This document shows, one piece after another, positions 55,014 to 64,000 of a DNA stretch of 64,000 bases (position 1 is the stretch's first letter; each line of letters starts with the position of its first letter). The position numbers were made by a program, and so were the translations under genes. The notes beneath the pieces are model-generated. The model saw only the letters and a list, made by a program, of their open reading frames with translations. It did no database searches and was not told the origin of the DNA. The DNA is from Actinoallomurus soli (GTDB taxonomy: Bacteria > Actinomycetota > Actinomycetes > Streptosporangiales > Streptosporangiaceae): positions 496,001 through 560,000 of the forward strand of contig NZ_JAMXMV010000001.1 of NCBI RefSeq assembly GCF_024055715.1, given 5' to 3'.

Positions 55014-55270
55014 GGCGTTCAGCGTACGACCTCGGGGCGGTCGCCGTCGCCTGCGTTTTCGTGATCTACACCGTAAAGGCGGTCGGCGCGGACGATCAGG
55101 GACCAGTGCGGAGGTCACCGACCGGACGGTGTGACCGTAGTCACCTTGGGCTAGATCGCGTCAACCGGCACACACCACCACGAGCTGCGGAGTTACGGTC
55201 GGACGACCGCGCGGCCCCGCCGCCGCGGTACGGCGGTACCTCCCGCCGGCTTGGTCGCCCGGAGGCCCGT

Positions 55271-55444
55271 ATGTGGCTGAACATGCTTTTCCTGACCATC
55301 GCCAGCCTGTGCGTCGGATTCATCCTCGGCTGGATCGTCGCCCGCCCCCGCCGCTGGGGCGGCTTTCCCACCGGCGGCCCGGCCGCCGCCGAGGGGCAGG
55401 AGAACTCCGAGCAGTTCACCGGGGGCACGCGGCCGGGTGCGTGA
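55271..55444 (+). CDS. Small single-helix membrane protein
   Basis: 57 aa: MWLNMLFLTIASLCVGFILG begins the membrane helix, then a Pro/Arg segment and an acidic Gln/Glu tail. ATG with GGAGG upstream. The longer open frame starting further upstream has no coding features. No family recognised. Confidence 0.55.
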   Translation: MWLNMLFLTIASLCVGFILGWIVARPRRWGGFPTGGPAAAEGQENSEQFTGGTRPGA

Positions 55445-55466
55445 CACCGGAATCTAAGGTGTCCGC

Positions 55467-56261
55467 ATGCGCGTGTACGTCGTCGACGCCTTCACCGACC
55501 GGCCGTTCGCGGGAAACCCGGCGGGGGTCTGCCCGCTGACCGGCCCGGCGGACGCCGGCTGGATGCAGCGCGTCGCGGCGGAGCTCAACCTGTCCGAGAC
55601 GGCGTTCCCGCGCCCGATCGAGGACCCGGAGGCGGACTACGAGCTGCGGTGGTTCACGCCCGCCGTCGAGGTCGCGCTCTGCGGGCACGCCACGCTCGGC
55701 GCCGCGCACGTGCTGTACGAGACCGGGGCCGTCCCCGGCGACCGGCCGATCCGCTTCCGGACCCTGCACAGCGGCGTGCTGACCGTGCAGCGGGAGGGCG
55801 ACCTGCTCGCCATGGACTTCCCCGCCGTCCCACCGGAGAGGATCGACCCGCCCGCGGGCCTGGCCGAGGCCCTCGCCGCCGAGCCCCTCTGGACCGGGCG
55901 CAACGCCCAGAGCGATCTTCTGGTCCTCCTGCCGGACGCCGCGACCGTGCGCTCACTGCGGCCCGACCGGCACGCGCTCGGCCGGATCGACGCGCGCGGG
56001 ATCTGCGTCACCGCGCCCGGCGAGGACCACGACTTCGTGTCCCGCTTCTTCGCGCCGAGGGTCGGGGTCCCCGAGGACCCGGTGACGGGGTCGGCGCACT
56101 GCATGCTGGGGCCGTACTGGGCCCAGCGCCTGGGCCGCGCGGACCTGCTGGCCCACCAGGCGTCGGCGCGCGGGGGAGACGTCCGCGTGTCGGTCCGCGA
56201 CGACCGCGTCATCCTCCGCGGCGCCGCCGTCACCGTGATCGAAGGCGATCTCCGCGCCTGA
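55467..56261 (+). CDS. PhzF-family isomerase-like protein
   Basis: 264 aa. The DAP-epimerase-like fold has catalytic E44 in the LNLSETAF box, the CGHATLGAAH loop and the C-terminal GVPEDPVTGSAHCML. Homologues range from phenazine synthesis to unknown; no phenazine genes here, so function unknown. ATG six bases after TAAGGT (55455-55460); likely leaderless. Confidence 0.9.
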   Translation: MRVYVVDAFTDRPFAGNPAGVCPLTGPADAGWMQRVAAELNLSETAFPRPIEDPEADYELRWFTPAVEVALCGHATLGAAHVLYETGAVPGDRPIRFRTLHSGVLTVQREGDLLAMDFPAVPPERIDPPAGLAEALAAEPLWTGRNAQSDLLVLLPDAATVRSLRPDRHALGRIDARGICVTAPGEDHDFVSRFFAPRVGVPEDPVTGSAHCMLGPYWAQRLGRADLLAHQASARGGDVRVSVRDDRVILRGAAVTVIEGDLRA

Positions 56262-56345
56262 CCACCGGCCGTCGCTCCGGTCTCTGGTGTCTCGTTCCGT
56301 GAGACGGGCGTCCGGGCGGGTGACGCGTCTTCGTAGACTGATCAG

Positions 56346-58723
<2,378 letters not shown>

Positions 58724-58743
58724 CTACCGGAGGAGAGCAGCGG

Positions 58744-59334
58744 ATGCGCACCGGACGCGTCGAGCGGGGCACCAAGGAGACCCAGGTCGTCGTCGAGATC
58801 GACCTGGACGGCACCGGGCGCGTGGACGTCGCCACCGGCGTCGGCTTCTTCGACCACATGCTGACGCAGCTGGGCAAGCACGGGTCGTTCGACCTGACCG
58901 TGAAGACCTCCGGCGACCTGCACATCGACAGCCACCACACGATCGAGGACACCGCGATCGCGCTCGGCCGGGCGTTCCGCGAGGCTCTGGGCGACAAGTC
59001 CGGCATCCGGCGGTTCGCCGATGCGAGTGTGCCGCTCGACGAGACGCTCGCCCAGGTGACGGTCGACCTGTCCGGCCGGCCGTACCTCGTGCACACCGAG
59101 CCGGAGGGCATCGCCCCGATGATCGGCCCGGACTACGACACGACGATGACCCGGCACATCTTCGAGGCGTTCGTGTTCAACGCCGCGATCTGCCTGCACG
59201 TCCACGTCCCGTACGGGCGCAACGCCCACCACATCGTCGAGGCGCAGTTCAAGGCGCTGGCGCGGGCGCTGCGCGACGCCGTCGCCCACGACCCGCGCGC
59301 GCACGGCATCCCCTCGACGAAGGGCGCGTTGTGA
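58744..59334 (+). CDS. hisB: Imidazoleglycerol-phosphate dehydratase
   Basis: 196 aa. The metal-binding histidine clusters are present in [28 protein letters not shown] and [17 protein letters not shown]. The ATG at 58744 is preferred because GGAGGAG lies 8 bases before it; a GTG overlapping the hisC stop is an alternative. Monofunctional, as in other actinobacteria. Confidence 0.95.
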   Translation: MRTGRVERGTKETQVVVEIDLDGTGRVDVATGVGFFDHMLTQLGKHGSFDLTVKTSGDLHIDSHHTIEDTAIALGRAFREALGDKSGIRRFADASVPLDETLAQVTVDLSGRPYLVHTEPEGIAPMIGPDYDTTMTRHIFEAFVFNAAICLHVHVPYGRNAHHIVEAQFKALARALRDAVAHDPRAHGIPSTKGAL

Positions 59335-59957
59335 AGAACGTCGTCGTCCTCGACTACGGATCGGGCAACCTCCGCTCCGCGGAGCGGGCCGTCGCCCGGG
59401 CCGGGGCGGACGTCACGGTCACCGCGGACTTCGACGCGGCGCTGAACGCCGACGGCCTGGTGGTGCCGGGCGTCGGCGCCTTCGCGGCCTGCATGAACGG
59501 CCTGCGCGGCGTCCGCGGTGAGCAGATCATCGGCCGCCGGCTCGCCGGCGGCCGCCCGGTGCTCGGCATCTGCGTCGGCATGCAGATCCTGTTCGAGAAG
59601 GGCGTCGAGCACGGCATCACCACCGACGGCTGCGCCGAGTGGCCGGGCACGGTGGAGCGGCTCGACGCGCCGATCCTGCCGCACATGGGCTGGAACACCG
59701 TCCAGGCGCCCGAGGGGACGGTGCTGTTCGCGGGCCTGGACGCCGGCACGCGGTTCTACTTCGTGCACTCGTACGGCGTGCGCCGCTGGGACATGCCGCC
59801 CGGCCGGTTCACCCCGCCGCTGGTGACCTGGAGCGAGCACGGCGAGCCCTTCGTCGCGGCGGTGGAGAACGGCCCGCTGAGCGCCACGCAGTTCCACCCG
59901 GAGAAGTCCGGCGACGCCGGCGCCGCCGTCCTGAAGAACTGGCTGTCGACGCTCTGA
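59331..59957 (+). CDS. hisH: Imidazole glycerol phosphate synthase, glutamine amidotransferase subunit
   Basis: 208 aa class I amidotransferase that feeds ammonia to HisF. The catalytic cysteine is C81 ([11 protein letters not shown]); His-Glu are in [12 protein letters not shown] overlaps the hisB stop, and the stop overlaps the next ATG. Confidence 0.95.
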   Translation: MKNVVVLDYGSGNLRSAERAVARAGADVTVTADFDAALNADGLVVPGVGAFAACMNGLRGVRGEQIIGRRLAGGRPVLGICVGMQILFEKGVEHGITTDGCAEWPGTVERLDAPILPHMGWNTVQAPEGTVLFAGLDAGTRFYFVHSYGVRRWDMPPGRFTPPLVTWSEHGEPFVAAVENGPLSATQFHPEKSGDAGAAVLKNWLSTL

Positions 59958-60289
59958 TGAGCAAGGAACGGCAGCGGCGGCGGGCGGAGCGCGAGGCCGC
60001 GCGTGAGCGCGCCGCCGCCGAGGCCGCCCGACGGAACGCCCGCGCGGCGCGCCGCCGGGCCCGGATCGCCCGGATCACGCGGCTCCTGCCGCGCCGATCG
60101 GGGCGGCCCGGCGGGATTCTCGCCCGCCGCCGCCGCGAGCAGAACGCCATCGTCGCGGTGGTCTTCGTCCTCGTCCAGGTGATCGCCTGGATCTCTCTGT
60201 CCTCGTGGACCGGACGGCTCGGGGTGCTGGCCCTGTCGGTGTTCCTGGTCCCCGTGTTCGTCACGCTCGCCTTCGACCGGAGGTCCTGA
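59957..60289 (+). CDS. Small Arg-rich membrane protein within the his operon
   Basis: 110 aa. The first ~65 residues are Arg/Ala/Glu-rich and probably a basic helix; then two membrane helices (about 66-86, 90-105) end in FDRRS. Its ATG overlaps the hisH stop (TGATG), and priA begins three bases after its stop, so it is a full operon member. Actinomycete his operons often have a gene like this; no function known. Confidence 0.75.
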   Translation: MSKERQRRRAEREAARERAAAEAARRNARAARRRARIARITRLLPRRSGRPGGILARRRREQNAIVAVVFVLVQVIAWISLSSWTGRLGVLALSVFLVPVFVTLAFDRRS

Positions 60290-60291
60290 CC

Positions 60292-61020
60292 ATGTCCCTA
60301 GTCCTGTTGCCCGCCGTCGACGTCGCGGACGGCCAGGCGGTCCGCCTGGTGCAGGGCGAGGCCGGCACCGAGACGTCCTACGGGGAGCCCGTCGAGGCGG
60401 CCCTGGCCTGGCAGAGCGCGGGCGCGGAGTGGATCCACCTGGTGGACCTGGACGCCGCCTTCGGCCGGGGCTCCAACCGTGACCTGCTCGCCGCGGTGAC
60501 CGGCAAGCTGGACGTCAAGGTCGAGCTGTCCGGCGGGATCCGCGACGACGAGTCGCTCGCGGCCGCGCTGGCGACCGGCTGCGCGCGCGTCAACATCGGC
60601 ACCGCCGCGCTGGAGAACCCCGGCTGGTGCCGGAAGATCATCGCCGAGTACGGCGACAGGATCGCGGTGGGGCTGGACGTGCGCGGCACGACCCTCGCCG
60701 CGCGGGGCTGGACCCGCGAGGGCGGTGACCTGTGGGAGGTGCTGGACCGCCTGGAGGCCGACGGCTGCCCGCGCTACGTCGTCACCGACGTGACCAAGGA
60801 CGGCACCCTGCGGGGTCCCAACACCGACCTGCTCCGCGAGGTCTGCGCGCGTACCGACCGTCCGGTCGTCGCCTCGGGCGGCGTCTCGTCCCTGGACGAC
60901 CTGCGCGCCCTCGCCGAGCTGGTGCCGGTCGGCGTCGAGGGCGCCATCGTCGGCAAGGCCCTGTACGCCGGGGCGTTCACCCTGGAGGAGGCCCTGGCCA
61001 CGGTGGGAGCGGGCGCGTGA
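60292..61020 (+). CDS. priA: Phosphoribosyl isomerase A (bifunctional HisA/TrpF)
   Basis: 242-aa (beta/alpha)8 enzyme. [20 protein letters not shown] contains the first catalytic Asp, and [12 protein letters not shown] binds phosphate. The W in [11 protein letters not shown] is the residue that in PriA helps bind the Trp-pathway substrate, so dual HisA/TrpF activity is expected. ATG at 60292 after GGAGG. Overlaps the RidA-like gene by 4 bases. Confidence 0.93.
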   Translation: MSLVLLPAVDVADGQAVRLVQGEAGTETSYGEPVEAALAWQSAGAEWIHLVDLDAAFGRGSNRDLLAAVTGKLDVKVELSGGIRDDESLAAALATGCARVNIGTAALENPGWCRKIIAEYGDRIAVGLDVRGTTLAARGWTREGGDLWEVLDRLEADGCPRYVVTDVTKDGTLRGPNTDLLREVCARTDRPVVASGGVSSLDDLRALAELVPVGVEGAIVGKALYAGAFTLEEALATVGAGA

Positions 61021-61421
61021 TCAAGCGGATCCCCTCCGGCGGCCCCTGGGAGGACGTCGTCGGATACTGCCGGGCGGTCGTCGCCGGTCCCTGGGTGCTC
61101 GTCGCGGGCTGCACCTCCACCGTGGACGGCGAGGTGCGGTACGAGAACGACGCGTACGGCCAGACGAAGACCGCGTTCGGCATCGCCCTGGAGGCGGTGG
61201 AGAAGGCCGGTGCTTCGGTGGAGGACGTCGTACGGACGCGCATGTACGTCCGGGACATCGGCGACGCCGACGCCGTGGGGCGGGCGCACCGTGAGCTCTT
61301 CGGCGAGGTCCGTCCGGCGACGACGATGATCGAGGTCTCCCGGTTCATCGATCACCGGATGCTGGTGGAGATCGAGGTGGACGCCTACTGCGAGGCGCTC
61401 CAGGACGGAGAGAGCGCATGA
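61017..61421 (+). CDS. RidA/YjgF-family protein
   Basis: 134 aa trimeric-fold imine deaminase family. [19 protein letters not shown] and the final segment [12 protein letters not shown] include the Arg/Glu region around the active site. Position between priA and hisF is conserved in actinomycetes. Starts GTG, overlapping the priA stop; its own stop overlaps hisF (ATGA). Confidence 0.88.
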   Translation: MIKRIPSGGPWEDVVGYCRAVVAGPWVLVAGCTSTVDGEVRYENDAYGQTKTAFGIALEAVEKAGASVEDVVRTRMYVRDIGDADAVGRAHRELFGEVRPATTMIEVSRFIDHRMLVEIEVDAYCEALQDGESA

Positions 61422-62182
61422 CCGTGGCGGTTCGGGTGATCCCCTGCCTGGACGTCGACGCCGGACGGGTGGTCAAGGGGGTCAACTTCGAGAACCTCCG
61501 GGACGCCGGCGACCCGGTCGAACTGGCCCGGCGCTACGACGCCGAGGGCGCCGACGAGCTCACCTTCCTCGACATCACCGCCTCCAGCGCGGGGCGTGAC
61601 ACGACGTACGAGGTCGTCCGCCGTACGGCCGAGCAGGTGTTCATCCCGCTGACGGTCGGCGGCGGCGTCCGTACCGTGGAGGACGTCGACCGGCTGCTGC
61701 GGGCCGGAGCGGACAAGGTGTCGATCAACACCGCGGCGATCGCCCGGCCGGAGTTCCTGCGGGAGGCGGCGCACCGGTTCGGCTCGCAGTGCGTCGTGCT
61801 GTCGGTGGACGCCCGCCGCACGGAGTCGGGCACGGAGTCCGGCTTCGAGGTCACCACGCACGGGGGGAGGCGCGGCACCGGCCTCGACGCGATCGAGTGG
61901 GCGCGGCGCGGCGAGGAGCTGGGCGTCGGGGAGATCCTGCTCAACTCCATGGACGCCGACGGCACGAAGAGCGGCTTCGACCTGGAGATGCTGCGCGCGG
62001 TGCGCGCGGTGGTGAGCGTCCCGGTCATCGCGAGCGGGGGAGCGGGCGCGATCGAGCACTTCGCCCCCGCGATCGACGCGGGCGCCGACGCGGTGCTCGC
62101 CGCCAGTGTGTTCCACTTCGGCGACCTCAGGATCGGCGACGTCAAGGAGTCCCTGCGCCGGGCCGGCCACCCGGTCCGCTGA
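61418..62182 (+). CDS. hisF: Imidazole glycerol phosphate synthase, cyclase subunit
   Basis: 254 aa. Barrel enzyme with catalytic Asp residues in [15 protein letters not shown] and [15 protein letters not shown]. Works with HisH. The ATG overlaps the ridA stop. Last gene of the operon; a hairpin follows at 62351. Confidence 0.96.
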   Translation: MTVAVRVIPCLDVDAGRVVKGVNFENLRDAGDPVELARRYDAEGADELTFLDITASSAGRDTTYEVVRRTAEQVFIPLTVGGGVRTVEDVDRLLRAGADKVSINTAAIARPEFLREAAHRFGSQCVVLSVDARRTESGTESGFEVTTHGGRRGTGLDAIEWARRGEELGVGEILLNSMDADGTKSGFDLEMLRAVRAVVSVPVIASGGAGAIEHFAPAIDAGADAVLAASVFHFGDLRIGDVKESLRRAGHPVR

Positions 62183-62532
62183 CCGCCGGCCCTTCTCCGC
62201 ACCCTCCGGCCGTTCACCGCACCCGTCCATGACGTGTTCCCCGAGCTCACCGGGACGGGCGGCGGTGACGTACGTCTCGAATGCCCTTCCGTGAAGCATG
62301 TTCACCTTTGATCGGGGCAAAGGTGGGACGTGTCCCCCAGGAGCGGCCTGAGCACCCGGTGTCCGGCGATCGACCCGGTCACCGGGTGCTTCAGGACGTC
62401 CGGTGCCCTGTGCGGTCCGTGGCGATTCGATCACGCATGATGTGTGTACGGTTGCCGCGAATCCACATTCCGGACATTCGGGCCGCGGTCGTCCTGAGGG
62501 GAACGGGCGACGGCTCGGAGTAGGAGATGATC
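62183..62532. other. Spacer between the his operon and the dehydrogenase gene
   Basis: 350 bp, no gene. The first half includes a terminator hairpin (62351-62390). The second half, around 62420-62455 (GATTCGATCACGCATGATGTG), is AT-richer and probably the promoter of the dehydrogenase gene. Confidence 0.45.
62351..62390 (+). terminator. Hairpin after hisF
   Basis: Perfect 11-bp stem AGCACCCGGTG/CACCGGGTGCT with an 18-nt loop. Confidence 0.6.
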
Positions 62533-63579
62533 ATGCGCGCTCTTACGATGGTGCCGCTGACGGCAGGGTCGCTCGAGGTGAGCGAGGTCCCCGAGCCCAC
62601 GCGGGGCGAGGGCGAACTCCTCGTCGAGGGTGTCGCCCTCGGCGTCTGCGGCACCGATCGGGAGATCGTCTCCGGCGACTTCGGCGACGCGCCTCCCGGC
62701 GACGAGCGTCTGATCATCGGGCACGAGTCGCTGGGCCGGGTACGGGAGGCCCCGGAGGGCAGCGGCTTCACTCCGGGCGACCTCGTCGTCGGCATCGTCC
62801 GGCGGCCGGACCCGGTGCCGTGCGGCGCCTGCGCGCACGGCGAGTTCGACATGTGCCGCAACGGCCGGTACACCGAGCGCGGGATCAAGCAGCTGCACGG
62901 CTTCGGCTCCGAAAGATGGACGGTCGAGGCCGACTACGCGATCCGCGTCGATCCGGCGCTGGGAGACCTCGGCGTGCTGCTGGAGCCGACGACCGTCGTG
63001 GCGAAGGCCTGGGACCACGTCGAGCGCATCGGCGAACGGGCGTGGTTCGAACCCCGCCGGGTCCTGGTCACCGGAGCGGGCCCGATCGGGCTGCTGGCCG
63101 CCCTGCTGGGCGCCCAGCGCGGGCTCGACGTCCACGTGCTCGACCGGGTCACCGGCGGCGTGAAGCCGAAGATCGTCGCGAACCTCGGCGGCACGTACCA
63201 CACCGGCTCCCTCACCGATGTCGCCGCGAAGACGCGGCCGGACATCGTCATCGAGGCCACGGGCGCCGCCCCGCTCGTCATGGACGCGATCGCGGAGGCG
63301 GCGGCGAGCGTCGTGTGCCTGACCGGCGTCTCGCGCGCGGGCCACCCGACGGAGGTCGACGCCGGCGAGCTGAACCGGCAGGTCGTCCTGCGCAACGCCG
63401 CCGTCTTCGGCTCGGTCAACGCCAATCACCGCCACTACCGGCTGGCCGCCGAGGCCCTCGGCCGCGCGGACCGGTCGTGGCTCGCCCAACTCATCACCAA
63501 CCGGCTGCCCCTCGACCGGGCGCCCGAAGCGCTCCGGGCCGGCAGCGACGACGACGTGAAAGTCGTCATCGACCTGTAG
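62533..63579 (+). CDS. Glucose 1-dehydrogenase-like Zn-dependent dehydrogenase
   Basis: 348 aa medium-chain dehydrogenase. Catalytic Zn ligands C39 (GVCGTDRE) and H64-E65 (IIGHESLG); GPIGLLAALLGA is the NAD(P) loop. GIKQLHGFGSERW resembles glucose dehydrogenases of the archaeal/actinobacterial type. The ATG at 62533 is chosen because TAGGAG lies six bases before it; ATG 62527 abuts that site. Next to a sugar transporter on the same strand. Confidence 0.85.
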   Translation: MRALTMVPLTAGSLEVSEVPEPTRGEGELLVEGVALGVCGTDREIVSGDFGDAPPGDERLIIGHESLGRVREAPEGSGFTPGDLVVGIVRRPDPVPCGACAHGEFDMCRNGRYTERGIKQLHGFGSERWTVEADYAIRVDPALGDLGVLLEPTTVVAKAWDHVERIGERAWFEPRRVLVTGAGPIGLLAALLGAQRGLDVHVLDRVTGGVKPKIVANLGGTYHTGSLTDVAAKTRPDIVIEATGAAPLVMDAIAEAAASVVCLTGVSRAGHPTEVDAGELNRQVVLRNAAVFGSVNANHRHYRLAAEALGRADRSWLAQLITNRLPLDRAPEALRAGSDDDVKVVIDL

Positions 63580-63591
63580 ATCGGGATGAAA

Positions 63592-64000
63592 ATGACCATT
63601 CAAGCTCCCGCCCGGCAGGAACACACGCTCGCGCACGTGGTCTTCATCAGCGCGGCCGCCGCCCTCGGCGGGTTCCTGTTCGGGTATGACAGCGCCGTCA
63701 TCAACGGAGCCGTGGACGGTATCAAGGGCCACTTCCACGTCGGGGCCGGCGTCACCGGCCTGATCGTGTCGTCCGCCCTGCTGGGCTCCGCCGTCGGGGC
63801 TGCGGTGGCCGGCAAGATCGCCGACCTGCGCGGCCGCATCATCGTGATGCGGCTGTCCGCGCTGCTGTTCGTGATCAGCGCGGTCGGCTCGATGTTCCCG
63901 TTCGCCGACTGGGAGCTGGCCGGCTGGCGGATCATCGGCGGCATCGCCATCGGGATGGCCTCGGTGGTCTCCCCGACCTACATCGCCGAGATCGCGCCGC
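63592..64000 (+). CDS. Sugar-porter-type MFS transporter (3' end outside window)
   Basis: 136 residues are visible. The first helix has GGFLFGYDSAVINGA, the sugar porter signature; the second loop has GKIADLRGRIIVM (the D-R/K-x-G-R-R-type motif), and near the end ASVVSPTYIAEIAP. ATG 63592 preferred; ATG 63586 also possible. Twelve base pairs after the dehydrogenase gene, so both probably form a hexose uptake/oxidation unit. Confidence 0.9.
   Translation, partial: MTIQAPARQEHTLAHVVFISAAAALGGFLFGYDSAVINGAVDGIKGHFHVGAGVTGLIVSSALLGSAVGAAVAGKIADLRGRIIVMRLSALLFVISAVGSMFPFADWELAGWRIIGGIAIGMASVVSPTYIAEIAP

Overview
This 64 kb window is high-GC chromosomal DNA from a filamentous or otherwise complex actinomycete. 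The evidence is the division and cell-wall (dcw) cluster ending in sepF-yggT-divIVA, the many 4-base GTGA/ATGA gene overlaps, GTG/TTG starts, several apparently leaderless starts, a meso-DAP-type MurE and an ECF41 sigma module. Gene order (divIVA ... ileS, traR/dksA, lspA, rluD ... dnaE ... hisDCBH-hisA-ridA-hisF) matches the conserved backbone of Streptomyces and Streptosporangiales chromosomes. A Thermomonosporaceae-like organism is plausible, but the genus cannot be fixed from the sequence alone.

Region 1 (1-17.1 kb) is the dcw cluster, all on the + strand: ftsL-like (partial), ftsI, murE, murF, mraY, murD, ftsW, murG, murC, ftsQ, ftsZ, yggS, sepF, yggT, divIVA. It makes the lipid II precursor and builds the septum. 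A 35-bp tandem duplication at the murG/murC junction creates a coupled 12-codon mini-ORF before murC. The yfiH/pgeF gene usually found after ftsZ is absent. Region 2 (17.2-19.1 kb) is one membrane-anchored protein with two copies of a His-Cys-Cys-Cys motif separated by about 420 acidic, low-complexity residues. Region 3 (19.3-26.6 kb) is an insertion or decay zone. It holds a truncated IS3-type transposase, remnants of an ATPase regulator, a SnoaL-like protein and an NAD-dependent epimerase, a small six-cysteine secreted protein, an intact LuxR-type ATPase regulator, a 0.9-kb palindrome-rich spacer and a DUF1707 protein.

Region 4 (26.9-33.2 kb) has ileS (type-2 IleRS with a swapped HIGH motif, G-V-H-H) behind a T-box leader on the - strand, then traR/dksA-lspA-rluD on the + strand. 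Region 5 (33.2-42.5 kb) has a large teichoic-acid-type two-domain glycosyltransferase, an ECF sigma-araC-azlC-azlD operon, a chorismate mutase behind a Tyr/Phe attenuator, and an amino-acid permease. Region 6 (42.7-55.4 kb) has dnaE; a divergent ECF41 sigma/carboxymuconolactone-decarboxylase-like pair with a recognisable ECF41 promoter; an FAD oxidoreductase; a NarL-type two-component pair; and several small genes (GPP34, DUF6882, DUF2567, YbaK, Lon N-domain). Region 7 (55.4-64 kb) has phzF-like, the histidine operon hisD-hisC-hisB-hisH-(small membrane protein)-priA-ridA-hisF, a glucose-dehydrogenase-like gene and the start of a sugar transporter.

Most of the window is well-known core metabolism. 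The less ordinary signals are regulatory (attenuator, T-box, ECF41 promoter, coupled mini-ORF) and architectural (duplicated His/Cys protein, CxxCxxxH-less decarboxylase homologue, swapped-HIGH IleRS). I do not see a defence island, prophage, CRISPR array, tRNA or rRNA.
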